A DNA stretch of 64,000 bases from Paractinoplanes durhamensis (GTDB lineage Bacteria > Actinomycetota > Actinomycetes > Mycobacteriales > Micromonosporaceae), in contig NZ_BOML01000017.1 in the NCBI RefSeq assembly GCF_016862175.1, positions 20,339-84,338 on the forward strand. Reading direction: 5' to 3'. Under the pieces are notes generated by a model. It ran no database searches, was not told where the DNA came from, and worked only from the letters and a program-made list of their open reading frames with translations. The position numbers were made by a program, and so were the translations under genes. Below are positions 55,601 to 62,912 of this stretch, piece by piece; position 1 is the first letter of the stretch, and each line of letters starts with the position of its first letter.

Positions 55601-57216
55601 TGACCGTCGCCGCCACCGCGAAGACCGGCGACATGGTGGCCGGCGGTTGCGTGTCCGCCGACGGCAACACCTCGTGCGGCGGCAGCCAGGACGTGGACAC
55701 CGGCAACAACCCGGTCTCCGAGAAACTCGCCACCCACGGCACGCTCACCGTCGGCAGCGTCGTCGTCCCGGCCGGATCGTCCGGCGACGCGACCATCACC
55801 CTCTCGGCCACCGCCGACTACGACAACCTGATCCTGACCGTGCCGCTGGACGACCTGCCGGCCGGCTTCACCGTCGACGCGACCGCGCTCGGCACCGACT
55901 CCTGCACGGTCGGCTCCGCCAGCATCGTCTGCACCGGCGTCGCGCTGGTCTCCGGCACCGCCCGCAGCCTGCGCCTCTCGATGACCGTCGCCGCGTCGGT
56001 CACGAGCGCCACCGTCTGGCGGGTCACCGGGGTGACCCTGGTGCCGGCCGCCGACAGCACCGACCGGCTCACCGCCTCCGGTGTGCTGGTCAGCACCACG
56101 GCCACCGCGTTCACGGTGAGCGTCACGGTCGGCGCGGTGTCGCCCACCTCGCCGAAGCCGGGGGAGAGCACGGTCCTGCCGATCACCGTCACCAATGCCG
56201 GGCCGGGCGACGCCGACCCGTACCCGGTGACGATCATGATCCCGGACGGGACGACGCACGGCACGCTGCCGAGCAACTGCGTCGAGGGCAGCACCGACCG
56301 GATCGTCACCTGCACGGTGTCGCTGGCCTCCGGCGATTCGGCCGCCATCAAGCTGCCGCTGGTCGTCGACACCGGCCTCGCGGCCGGCACGGTGATCACC
56401 GGTGGGTGCGTCGACCAGGCGCTCAGCACGGGTGCGCCCACCTTCGACTACACCTGCGGCGGCAGCACCGACGTGGCCATCCCGAACTTCACCCTCGGCC
56501 GCTACGACGTCGACCTGGCCATCACCTATCCCGGCGCGGCGGTGCCGGTCTCCGGCAGCGGCCGCCCGGTGGTGAAGATCCCGTACACCAACGACGGCAC
56601 GGTCCAGGCCGACAACGTCAGCTTCGAGGTCGAACCGCCGGCCGGCGTCTGGATCGCCAAGGCCGAGATCCTGCTCAGCGGCACCTCGGCGTCCTCGGCG
56701 TCGCTGAAGGTCAAGAACAAGACCCTCAAAGCGTTGGCCAGTACGGTCGAGGCGACGTGCACGCCCACCGACAGCGGCGACGACAACGACGTCACCTGTG
56801 CCGCCCCGGATGCGGCCGCCCTGACCGGCAGCCAACTGTGGCTGACCCTGATGCTCGGCACCGGCGTCAAGTCCGGCACCCAGGCCATGACGGTCACGGT
56901 CACCACCAGCAGCGCTGACGGCTTCTCGACGAACAACACGGTCTCGGTGCCGCTGGTGCTCACCGCCGCGGCCGCCGACGACAACAACGGCGACCTGCCC
57001 ACCACCGGCGCCGACGTGGCCCGCCTCGGCCTGCTGTCGGCGATCCTCCTGGCGTTCGGCCTGGTGCTGCTGATCGGGGTGCGCGACCGCGGCGGCGTGC
57101 CGGTGGGCGCCCACCTCGGTGCCGGGATTCGCCATCACGCCTACCGCAGGTCCCGGCATGCGCGACCGAGCGCGTTGCGCCGCACCTTCCAACGAATCAC
57201 CGGAGGCCGGCGATGA
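46615..57216 (+). CDS. Giant LPXTG-anchored repeat surface protein, 3533 aa
   Basis: An exported wall-anchored protein encoded by 10.6 kb. GTG 46615 is the first start after an in-frame stop at 46603; no good ribosome binding site is visible. Signal peptide about residues 1-33 (RRLAVAAIAAVVLALVL...AAA). A unique N-terminal domain (about 34-220) is followed by a long array of alternating beta-sandwich modules of the DUF11/CARDB type, with recurring NQGPSDA, APAGTTFG, TGLKVTIPL and TCTVN...CTGV patterns. Eleven times the pattern GGC-x-D-x-D-x-x-x-C (e.g. GGCVDLDGITGC, GGCRDSDRDGDC) recurs, resembling calcium-binding loops closed by a disulfide. The C-terminus has LPTTG (3461-3465), a hydrophobic helix and a basic tail: a sortase signal. 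Its stop overlaps the next gene (ATGA). Probably a cell-surface stalk or adhesin. Confidence 0.9.
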   Translation: MVTHRSRGRRLAVAAIAAVVLALVLQPTPAAAGSITTSARLLNGNINLLSLVTADLGALNPGQTWTTGQSAHSGSLAKVGLLPSSVLNLGAVTETAGPATNGGMAEAKTAGLSLLGSNGVTTGPITAGCQMTKQDITTTMEIVNLRVGGASKVAATGTVGLAVPNLLTVDVDKRVGTYSSGTGELTYNVKAIDVTLLQGALGLVANGNLTVAEAQCKGIVKLGSISTSKASLAPGESGTPKVIVTNTGDIAAPNTTITIPLPGSQYALAGLPTVTGGGTCEILTTAVKCTGVTVPGGGSAEVSLPVTLASSAGAGAASWSPTGINASSVPIPQSPATVISAPSGSGLLVDPQAPVTKSGTVTVNATTLGAGKTGAPSVSITNDGPSDASATVTIPITSPPGGVEVVSAAVGSKACTVTRNVSIVCTGVPVPAKGTARVDINTSAAVTTTPGATWDLTGITADLNGKTVTGAGRLLTIGAPDVNLNGGVIIRPATATPGGPQVTATVRVTNAGTSNAGPTTITLPAPPTGYTVGTVTTDGGGTCATTSAKTIVCTGVTIPGSTSGARTVVVSIPVTVAAGVTTDWTAAGTSPVTAQVTGADSAATGTATGTIVSAVPSYTLGVHATGPADGTVSPGGSTSMTVDIANQGPSDAVGAQFVVVAPQNTTFGTLADPAKTACTAVAGSATALRCTMNLTAGGAATSLVLPLTVAQLANPATPVAGGCVSLDNDTACGGTSDKELPTFTLRTPLAGRLGIDLVPAAVTKGSTTAATGQVKLTSTQAETGLKVTIPLADKQSFVIGSVTGPSGSTCTYNATAITCTGVNLTANTPATIGVNITAPSSAANGLTWSPTVTVLDGTDPATKSGPLAGTGPGYNLSATVTPPADGTVLPGGTTGLQVAVTNAAGSSAAAPAVFTVNAPAGTTFGTPLPSGAITCTANGANTQVTCQQALAAGATTGPLTFPLKIDAGADPDVPVAGGCVDLDGITGCGPADTTIPTFTLKVPFAARAVVTADQAAVTPGDQATATVHLKAAHGPLNNVTVTIPTGGLTGTGLTIVSGTGPAGANCDFTASPITCDHVSVLDGATADIGLVVAAPSNATTGTTWTATGVTAALGTDSVSTDLTLAAVGAAKPKIVATSVTLGSATLLPGEATTLDVALTNQGPSDATGATVNLIAPAGATFGTVPAGSNCVANVAKTKLACPVSLAKGAPWTYSFPLSVSAIAIPGVPLSGGCVDLDGNNLCTAADAPIPTISVGTPAQHRIIVAVLPAAVTPGDTGTAKVSITSTQAETGLKVTIPLTGIPSGVDVTTATWPTGHTCTVNAGVSIVCDPVDLPTPGVPVVITAGVKADPDAAAGVWTAGGITVDAGSGNGGAATDSAVVAVISTAKISLSGLVSVPTGTKAGDTANVSVTIGNAGPSDANDAVVTVTAPTGTTFDTLTAPTSADCTLTLPTLATCKVDVAANGTQGYLFPVQIPADADVFAQVKGGCIDLDGVPGCDLPITPIDLAVSIGQRVAVGAAGATLTPGDTGGADAQVRITATHDTLSSATVVIPLALPAGMHLGTVTPSAGTCQINAGDVTCSGMTVSGGTTETVTLHLTADADVVPGTRWTSTGITVTEGSLTTDPVNRVLATAGARRFTLAPAITTPADAEPGKATSFDVQVTNQGPSAAANATFSILAPAGTTFGALGTATDADCDVVSTTKVTCTVASLASGAAKTYTLPLTVDAAAGPGSQLTGGCFDGDNNGYCTTAAAPPDQKIPAFAVATPFAKQITVSTSPFTGNTDGDAQLVISSDRAQTGLVVFIPAPALGTDVLLDAATPPRFPPANDCNVNSDGSAQCVGVDVAGLGAPTTITIPLTVAGSVGAGVVWNATGITVKDSNGSTVTASGVLFRGASPAYDLDAAVTPPANGSVLPGGTASIAVAITNDNGSGPATDAPVIVRAPDGTTFGPLTGTTATACTVVMPDTLSCKASIAVGAPAVTWTFPVLVPAGAASPVTGGFLDLDGDGVSDEAIPDFTLGQPLADILTATVTATAAPAPGATVTSTGTVDLSTSAARGGVTVSFDTAGRPAGVAVSGVKLDGVDCTITGTVVSCPATALGSTPKTLAVAMTAAADANPGDTWAPVITLKQGTDSAVVYQTLATVDPADRKLVVSVSQPGDGVVLPGGTAYLGVTMASTGLAAYPDARAEFRAPNGTRFATLDVPASDYCTLLSDTLVTCTADLGVDAKSFTLGLVVSSTQAGGATISGGCVDVDLDGVCGPAPDVTIKAFLLAKQFREQAQLSLEAGTVVPGRSSTGYIRIVADRALSGMTLTIPTHPQPADGSELPAGFTITAVTDPNGNAVCTLSGQITCTGVKADTTTDRLIAVTISADASLATMVSWNPVVTLTDTYGGTSQATGTLMSTGPAQTGVTYDLSAPTGTISPGEVADLTVTVSNTGPSDATGVVARFRAPTGTIFDTTALSTGCTAVGTTVIDCTVTLAAGATPLTWTLPVQVPANADPDSKLTGGCRDSDRDGDCDNDDQPLPEVHLTPTLDQAITVTPTDPAIAPGTTVRAVVRVGSTRAMDRLTVTIPLTGLPAGMTVTAATSTAGTCTFDAGRANVICTDFKVSSTAAVAIVLTTAVRDNTTPSLDWRAAIAIADTDGDSVTRTVRVAHVGAADTKVTVTAKPPADGTLKAGETGQIEVTAANSGTSSAAGLQYAVKAPTGTTFQAPVPSYCTLTSATRVDCTLAVGGSGRLIFNLPLKVDAAADPDDPIDGGCVDGDADGSCSGTADTAIDAFRLTAPFSGRVSIGGTVVSVTPGQSGAGIVVITSASAVASATVTIPLGTLPTGFRATAATGPTGSSCTVTTSQVQCTAVTLAGGSTTRITVTTTVGAAVAPAVVWHATGITVAAGSESVQGDVDLIRSGARVANVGFTVTGPTGTVAPGSTTTLTVTGVNAGPSNAVNSTATIVAPSNATFGTLTGTTATDCTVVTATQLSCTYSLLSANTLTWTLPLTVAATAKTGDMVAGGCVSADGNTSCGGSQDVDTGNNPVSEKLATHGTLTVGSVVVPAGSSGDATITLSATADYDNLILTVPLDDLPAGFTVDATALGTDSCTVGSASIVCTGVALVSGTARSLRLSMTVAASVTSATVWRVTGVTLVPAADSTDRLTASGVLVSTTATAFTVSVTVGAVSPTSPKPGESTVLPITVTNAGPGDADPYPVTIMIPDGTTHGTLPSNCVEGSTDRIVTCTVSLASGDSAAIKLPLVVDTGLAAGTVITGGCVDQALSTGAPTFDYTCGGSTDVAIPNFTLGRYDVDLAITYPGAAVPVSGSGRPVVKIPYTNDGTVQADNVSFEVEPPAGVWIAKAEILLSGTSASSASLKVKNKTLKALASTVEATCTPTDSGDDNDVTCAAPDAAALTGSQLWLTLMLGTGVKSGTQAMTVTVTTSSADGFSTNNTVSVPLVLTAAAADDNNGDLPTTGADVARLGLLSAILLAFGLVLLIGVRDRGGVPVGAHLGAGIRHHAYRRSRHARPSALRRTFQRITGGRR
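55341..57060 (+). repeat. Duplicated 3' block, copy 1 (giant surface gene)
   Basis: About 1.7 kb encoding the last repeats, the YDVDL-starting terminal domain and the LPTTG signal. It aligns with copy 2 at an offset of 4049 bp near 55441, 4028 bp near 56241 and 4055 bp at the sorting signal; the offset changes reflect small in-frame indels. 56238-56324 (87 bp) is identical to 60266-60352. Boundaries are approximate. Confidence 0.85.
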
Positions 57217-60200
57217 ACGCCGTTGCCCGACGTCGTCGTGGCCGTGGTCGCCGGCTGGCCGTGCTGGCCCTGGCGGCGATCGCCCTGGGGATGCTGATGC
57301 TCCCCGCCGCCGCACCCGCGGCCGGCTCGATCGCCACCTCGGCCCAGGGCCTGCGGGCGGCGCTCACCGTGCTGGGCGGCCAGAACGCCGTCACCACCAC
57401 CCCGGCCACCTGGAGCACCGGCGCCGCCGACACCAAATCGGTCGCCACCGCGGACGTCCCGGGCGTCACCAACCTCGGCGCGGTCAGCGTGACCGCCGGA
57501 CCGAGCGGGGACGGCGGCTCGGCGTCGGCCGACGTCGCGAACCTCGACCTGCTCAGCAGCCTCAGCGCCGGCGCCATCCACTCCGAGTGCACGATGACGC
57601 CCACCCAGGTCGCCGGGGCGAGCAGCGTCGCCGGCCTCGCGGTCGGCTCGGGAGCGCCCACCACCGTCTCGGCGCAGACCACGATCGGCGTCACCGGACT
57701 GCTCACCGCCGGCGTCAACACCCAGAAGGCGACGTGGGACAGCGGGACCGGCCTGCTCACCTACACGGTCCGGGCACTCGACGTCGACCTGCTCTCCAAC
57801 TCGGCGCTCAAGACCGTGGCCAGCAGCCGGATCGTCGTCGCCGAATCGGTCTGCACCGGCAAGGTGCGGCTCGGCGCGGTCAGGACCACCTCGGTGCTGC
57901 TCGCGCCCGGCCAGTCCGGCACGCCGACCGTCTCGGTCGCCAATCTCGGCGACGCCGCCGCGCCCAACACCGTCGTCACCGTCCCGCTGCCGCCGGCCGG
58001 CTACCAGCTCGGCACGCTGAAGTCGAGCAACGGCGGCACCTGCACCAAGGACAGTACGAAGGTGACCTGCTCCGGCATCACCGTGCCGGCCGGGGCCAGC
58101 GCCACCGTCTCGCTGCCGGTGACCCTCTCCTCCGCGGCCACCTCGGCACCGGCCTGGTCGCCCAGCTCCGGGATCGACGCGATCAGCACCCCGGTCGCCG
58201 CCGACCCCGGCACGACGATCGAGTCGCACGGCTCCGGCACCCTCGCCACCCCGTCCGGCGCCGGCGCCGACGTCAACCTCGCCGGCGGCGTCAGCATCCG
58301 GCCGGCCACCATCACCCCGGGCGGCACCCAGGCGACCGCGTCGGTGAAGGTCGCCAACTCGGGCACGTCGAACGCCACCCCGACCACGATCACCATCCCG
58401 GCGCCGCCCGCGCTCTACACCCTGGACAGCGTCACCACCACCGGCGGCGGCACCTGCACGGTGTCCGGCGCGATCACCTGCACCGGCGTCACCGTCCCGG
58501 CCGGCGGCTCGATCGTCGTGTCGATCCCGGTGACCGTCGCGGCCGGGGCGCTCACCGGCTGGCTGGCCGACTCGTCGGCGCCGGTCACCGCGACCGCGGG
58601 CACCTCCACCGGCACCGCCACCGGGCCGCTCGTCACCATCGGCAGCGGCCTCACGGTGACCGTGACCGGCCCGGTCGACGGCACGCTGAGCCCCGGCGAC
58701 ACCGGTGAGCTGACCGTCACCGCCACCAACGGCGGCATCTCCGACCTGACCGGCGTGCACTACGCCTTCCTGGCCCCGACCAGCACCACCTTCGTCGGGA
58801 CGATCCCGAGTTATTGCACGCTGACCAGCTCCACCCGGGTCGACTGCACGATGAGCGTGACCGGCCTGTCCTTCCTGCAGTTCCCGCTCCCGATCAAGGT
58901 GGACGCCGGCGCCGACCCGGACATCGCCCTCACCGGCGGCTGCGCGGACGCCGGCCACGACGGCTCCTGCGACGTCCCGCCGGACGTCGAGGTCGACGAC
59001 ATCCACCTGCGGGCCTCGCTCGCCGGCATCACGATCGACGCGGACACCGCCACGGTCGCGCCCGGCGACAGCGGGACCGGCACGCTCAAGATCCACGCCG
59101 ACACCACGATCGCCCTCACCACCGTCTCGGTGCCGCTGACCACCCTGCCCACCGGCTTCAAGGTCACCGCGGTGAACGGCCCGAACAACTCGGTCTGCAC
59201 CGTGACCAGCAACCGGTTCAGCTGCTCCGCGGTGACCCTGCCGGCCGGGGCCGACGCCGAGATCCAGGTGACCGGCTCGGTCGCCGCCGACGTCGAGCCC
59301 GGCGTCGTGTGGCACGCCACCGACATCACCGTGATCGCCGGGATGGACGTCGTCACCGGCAGCGCCGACCTGATCAAGACCGCCACCCGCGACGCCGCCG
59401 TCACCTTCACCGTGACCAGCCCGACCGGCAGCGTCGAACCGGGCGGCGCCACCACGATGACCGTCACCGGCTCCAACGCCGGGCCGTCGAACGCGGTCAA
59501 CAGCACCGCGACCGTCGACGCGCCGGCCAACGCCACCTTCGGCACTCTCACCGGGACCGTCGCCACCGCCTGCACGACCGTCACCAGCACCCAGCTGACC
59601 TGCACTTACAGCCTCACCGCCGGGGGCACGCTGACCTGGACGCTGCCGCTGACCGTGTCGTCGTCGGCGAAGCAGGGCGACAAGGTCGCCGATGGCTGTG
59701 TCACCTCCGGCGGGGACTCCGCGTGCGGCGGCAGCCAGACCGTGGCGATCCCGCTCGCCACCCACGGCACCCTGACCGTCGGCGGCGCGGTGATCAAGCC
59801 GGGCGACACCGGCACCGCCACCGTCCGCCTCTCGGCCACCGCCGACTACGACGACCTGGTCCTGACCGTGCCGCTGGACGACGTGCCGTCCGCCTTCTCG
59901 GTGACCGCGGCCGCCCTCGGCACCGACTCCTGCACGGTCGGCACCGCCAGCGTGGTCTGCACCGGCGTGACGCTCCAGGCCGGCACCGCGCGCAGCCTGC
60001 GGCTCTCGGTCGCCGTCGACGCCGAGCTCACCACCGACACCGCCTGGACGGTCAAGGGGGTCACGCTGGCGCCGGCCGGCGACGAGGACGACAAGCTGAC
60101 CGCCTCCGGGGTGCTGGTCAGCACGTCGGCCAGCACGTTCACGGTGAGCGTCACGGTCGGCGCGATCGACCCCACCGCCCCGAAGCCGGGACAGACCACC

Positions 60201-61412
60201 GTCCTGCCGATCACGGTGACCGACAACGGGCCCGGCGACGCCGACCCGTACCCGGTGACCATCCGGATCCCGGACGGGACGACGCACGGCACGCTGCCGA
60301 GCAACTGCGTCGAGGGCAGCACCGACCGGATCGTCACCTGCACGGTGTCGCTCAAGAGCGGCGAGTCGGTGGTGATCAAGCTGCCGCTGGTCATCGACGA
60401 CGGCCTGGCCGCCGACACGGTGATCACCGGCGGCTGCGTGGACCAGGTGCTCAGCACCGGTAAGCCGACCTTCGACTACACCTGCGGCGGCACCGAGGAC
60501 GTCGCCATCCCGGACTTCACCATCGGGGCGTACGACGTGGACCTCGGCGTCACCTACGGCGGCGGGACCGTGCCGGTGGCCGGCGCCAGCCGCCCGGTGG
60601 TGAAGATCCCGTACGCCAACGGCGGCACGGCGATGGCCGCCGACGTCTCCTTCCAGATCGAACCGCCGACCGGCGTGTGGGTCACCAAGGCGCAGATCGT
60701 GCTGGACTCGTCGGCGCAGCAGAGCTCGGTGGCCCGGGCCTCAGCGGCCCGGATGACGGGCCGGAAGCTCACCGCCGCCGACGACACGAGCACCGTCGAC
60801 GCGACCTGCGCGCCGACCGCGGACGGCGACGACAACGACGTCACCTGCTCCGCCCCGGACGCCGCCGCGCAGAGCGGCCACGAGCTGTGGCTGACCCTGA
60901 TGCTCGGCGAGGGCGTCGCGACCGGCACCCAGGCCATGCACGTCTCGATCACCACCACCAGCGAGGACGGCTTGTCGACGAACAATGCCGTCGACGTCCC
61001 GCTGGAGCTCACCGCCCAGGACGCCGACGACACCGACGACGGCACCGATCTGCCCACCACCGGCGCCGACGTGGCCCGCCTCGGCATGCTGTCGGCGGTC
61101 CTGGTCGCGTTCGGGCTGGTGCTGATCGTGGGCGTACGGGAAAAGGGTGTTCGCGAAAAGGTGGTCGCCTACGCGGGCGTACGCCATCAATCGGACCGTA
61201 AGCCGCGCCATGCGCGACCGGCCGGCCTCGGCGCGACCCTCCGCAGCCTCGGGTTCAGTCCGGATAGGGCCACTCGTGGACGGGCCGGTTCTCGTGCATC
61301 AGCGGAAGGTAGCGGCGGAGCATCTCATGCAGCGCCTCCTTCCGGTCGCGCCCCTCGGCCTCCAGCGCATGCAAGGTCTGAACCTGCCAGGCGGCGCCGT
61401 TCCGATGAGTGA
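57213..61412 (+). CDS. Second LPXTG repeat surface protein, 1399 aa, paralogue of the giant protein
   Basis: Same architecture as its upstream neighbour but with about one third of the repeats: signal peptide (RRRGRGRRLAVLALAAIALG...APA), similar N-terminal domain, three GGC-type repeat ends (GGCADAGHDGSC, DGCVTSGGDSAC, GGCVDQVLSTGK), then LPTTG (1280-1284), a membrane helix and a basic tail. The C-terminal ~580 residues closely match those of the giant protein, including an 87-bp identical DNA stretch, so the pair arose by tandem duplication. ATG 57213 has ACCGGAGG 6 bases upstream and overlaps the previous stop (ATGA). Unlike the paralogue, the cytosolic tail runs on about 50 residues into the convergent gene, overlapping it by 158 bp. 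No sortase gene lies in the window. Confidence 0.9.
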   Translation: MNAVARRRRGRGRRLAVLALAAIALGMLMLPAAAPAAGSIATSAQGLRAALTVLGGQNAVTTTPATWSTGAADTKSVATADVPGVTNLGAVSVTAGPSGDGGSASADVANLDLLSSLSAGAIHSECTMTPTQVAGASSVAGLAVGSGAPTTVSAQTTIGVTGLLTAGVNTQKATWDSGTGLLTYTVRALDVDLLSNSALKTVASSRIVVAESVCTGKVRLGAVRTTSVLLAPGQSGTPTVSVANLGDAAAPNTVVTVPLPPAGYQLGTLKSSNGGTCTKDSTKVTCSGITVPAGASATVSLPVTLSSAATSAPAWSPSSGIDAISTPVAADPGTTIESHGSGTLATPSGAGADVNLAGGVSIRPATITPGGTQATASVKVANSGTSNATPTTITIPAPPALYTLDSVTTTGGGTCTVSGAITCTGVTVPAGGSIVVSIPVTVAAGALTGWLADSSAPVTATAGTSTGTATGPLVTIGSGLTVTVTGPVDGTLSPGDTGELTVTATNGGISDLTGVHYAFLAPTSTTFVGTIPSYCTLTSSTRVDCTMSVTGLSFLQFPLPIKVDAGADPDIALTGGCADAGHDGSCDVPPDVEVDDIHLRASLAGITIDADTATVAPGDSGTGTLKIHADTTIALTTVSVPLTTLPTGFKVTAVNGPNNSVCTVTSNRFSCSAVTLPAGADAEIQVTGSVAADVEPGVVWHATDITVIAGMDVVTGSADLIKTATRDAAVTFTVTSPTGSVEPGGATTMTVTGSNAGPSNAVNSTATVDAPANATFGTLTGTVATACTTVTSTQLTCTYSLTAGGTLTWTLPLTVSSSAKQGDKVADGCVTSGGDSACGGSQTVAIPLATHGTLTVGGAVIKPGDTGTATVRLSATADYDDLVLTVPLDDVPSAFSVTAAALGTDSCTVGTASVVCTGVTLQAGTARSLRLSVAVDAELTTDTAWTVKGVTLAPAGDEDDKLTASGVLVSTSASTFTVSVTVGAIDPTAPKPGQTTVLPITVTDNGPGDADPYPVTIRIPDGTTHGTLPSNCVEGSTDRIVTCTVSLKSGESVVIKLPLVIDDGLAADTVITGGCVDQVLSTGKPTFDYTCGGTEDVAIPDFTIGAYDVDLGVTYGGGTVPVAGASRPVVKIPYANGGTAMAADVSFQIEPPTGVWVTKAQIVLDSSAQQSSVARASAARMTGRKLTAADDTSTVDATCAPTADGDDNDVTCSAPDAAAQSGHELWLTLMLGEGVATGTQAMHVSITTTSEDGLSTNNAVDVPLELTAQDADDTDDGTDLPTTGADVARLGMLSAVLVAFGLVLIVGVREKGVREKVVAYAGVRHQSDRKPRHARPAGLGATLRSLGFSPDRATRGRAGSRASAEGSGGASHAAPPSGRAPRPPAHARSEPARRRRSDE
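59390..61115 (+). repeat. Duplicated 3' block, copy 2 (second surface gene)
   Basis: Partner of the block in the giant gene. The shared 87-bp identical stretch is 60266-60352. High similarity at codon third positions suggests either recent duplication or gene conversion between the two genes. Confidence 0.85.
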
Positions 61413-62733
61413 GGCAACGCTGCTCGATGATGCCGAGCAGGCGGTCGCGCTCGCCGGCCGAGACGCCCCAGCGGTCCAGGCCCTGGGCCGCCATCGGCAG
61501 CAGCTTGCGCAGCACCAGCTCGGTGACCTGGATGTAGCCGAGGCCGGGCCAGAACACGCTGGCGTCGATGCCGTGCCGGGCGCAGGCGTGGAAATTCTCC
61601 TCGGCCGCGCTGAAGCTCATCTGCGTCCAGAGCGGCCGCTCGGCCTCGGCGAGCGTGCGGATCAGGCCGTAGTAGAAGCCCGCGTTGGCCAGCGTGTCGA
61701 GCACCGTCGGGCCGGCCGGCAGCACCCGATTTTCCACCCGCAGGTGCGGGCGGCCGCGCACCACCGCGTAGATCGGGCGGTTCCAGCGGTAGACCGTGCC
61801 GTTGTGCAGCCGCAGCTCGCTGAGCTCGGGCACCTCGCCGCGCTCGAGGATCTCGGCCGGGTCGGCGTCGTCGCAGATCGGCAGCAGCGCCGGGAAGTAG
61901 CGGACGTTCTCCTCGAACAGGTCGAACACGCTGGTGATCCAGCGCTCGCCGAACCACACCCGGGGGCGGACGCCCTGCGCCCTTATCTCCTCCGAGCGGG
62001 TGTCGGTGGCCTGCTCGAACAGCGGGATCCGGGTCTCGCGCCACAGCTCCCGGCCGAACAGCAGCGGTGAGTTCGCCCCCAGCGCCACCTGAACGCCGGC
62101 GATCACCTGCGCCGCGTTCCAGTACGCCGCGAACTGCGCCGGGCTCACCTGCAGGTGGAACTGGGTGCTGGTGCAGGCCGACTCGGGCGCGATGGTGTCG
62201 GTGGTGACCGCCAGCCGGTCCACGCCGTCGATCCGGATGTCCAGATCCTCGCCGCGGGCCGCGAAGATCTGCTCGTTCAGCAGCTTGTAGCGCGGGTTGG
62301 CGGAGAGCGAGTCCAGCGTCATGTGCTCACGGCGCAGCGTCGGCAGGATGCCGATCATCACGGTGTGCGCCCCGACCGCGCGGGCGTGCTTCTCCGCGTT
62401 GTTGAGGCTGGCCCGCAGGGTGCGCTCGAGATCGGCGTTCTCGTCGCCGGCCAGCCGGCGCGGCGGCACGTTGATCTCGATGTTGTACTGACCCAGCTCG
62501 GTCTGGAAGTCGGGGTCGGCGATCGCGCCGAGCACCTCGGCGTTGCGCATGGCCGGGTCGGCGTCCCCGTCGATGAGGTTGAGCTCGATCTCCATGCCGG
62601 TCAGCGGCCGCTCGAACTCGAACCGGGACTCGCGCAGCATCGCCGCGAACACGTCCAGACTGCGGCGGATCTTGTGCCGGTACTTCGCCCGGTCCTCGCG
62701 GGTGAAGTTGGTCTGCTCGACTTCCTCGCCCAT
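61255..62733 (-). CDS. Glutamate-cysteine ligase family 2 (GCS2) protein
   Basis: A 492-aa ATP-dependent carboxylate-amine ligase of the GCS2 family, which includes gamma-glutamylcysteine synthases and EgtA-like enzymes. Visible parts: GMEIELNLID (active-site strand with metal-binding Glu), FQTELGQYNIEINVPPR, APESACTSTQFHLQVSP, LGANSPLLFGRELWRETR, and WNRPIYAVVRGRPHLRVENR. ATG 62733 (MGEEVEQTNF) is preferred to the frame start at 62763 for its AGGCGGTG upstream, though this is modest. The acceptor could be cysteine or another amine; actinobacteria use mycothiol, so a role in ergothioneine or another gamma-glutamyl compound is possible. Its 3' end is overlapped by the convergent surface-protein gene. 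Confidence 0.88.
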   Translation of the reverse strand: MGEEVEQTNFTREDRAKYRHKIRRSLDVFAAMLRESRFEFERPLTGMEIELNLIDGDADPAMRNAEVLGAIADPDFQTELGQYNIEINVPPRRLAGDENADLERTLRASLNNAEKHARAVGAHTVMIGILPTLRREHMTLDSLSANPRYKLLNEQIFAARGEDLDIRIDGVDRLAVTTDTIAPESACTSTQFHLQVSPAQFAAYWNAAQVIAGVQVALGANSPLLFGRELWRETRIPLFEQATDTRSEEIRAQGVRPRVWFGERWITSVFDLFEENVRYFPALLPICDDADPAEILERGEVPELSELRLHNGTVYRWNRPIYAVVRGRPHLRVENRVLPAGPTVLDTLANAGFYYGLIRTLAEAERPLWTQMSFSAAEENFHACARHGIDASVFWPGLGYIQVTELVLRKLLPMAAQGLDRWGVSAGERDRLLGIIEQRCLTHRNGAAWQVQTLHALEAEGRDRKEALHEMLRRYLPLMHENRPVHEWPYPD

Positions 62734-62912
62734 CGGCACACCGCCTGTCTCGAATGATTTCAACCTCGCATACCGAGCGGGTCTGCGCCAGGGACGGCCT
62801 ACCCTGCGGAAGTTGATCGCAAACTGGCGTTCCGGGCCGACACAGAGTTACCGCGTCGGAGGCGACGCTGCCTACGACGCGGTGGCTGATTCTGATCAGG
62901 GTGGTGACGGCT

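Noticed and set aside
46558..57315. A continuous 3585-codon open frame on the minus strand, antisense to the giant surface gene
   Set aside because: It mirrors the strongly biased codons (GNC/ACC) of the plus-strand gene, is dominated by Gly/Arg/Ala/Asp low-complexity sequence, has no domain, and ends where the coding bias ends. The plus strand has signal peptide, repeats and LPTTG.
57141..60287. A 1048-codon minus-strand frame antisense to the second surface gene
   Set aside because: Same reason: composition-driven shadow of the real gene, no recognisable domain.
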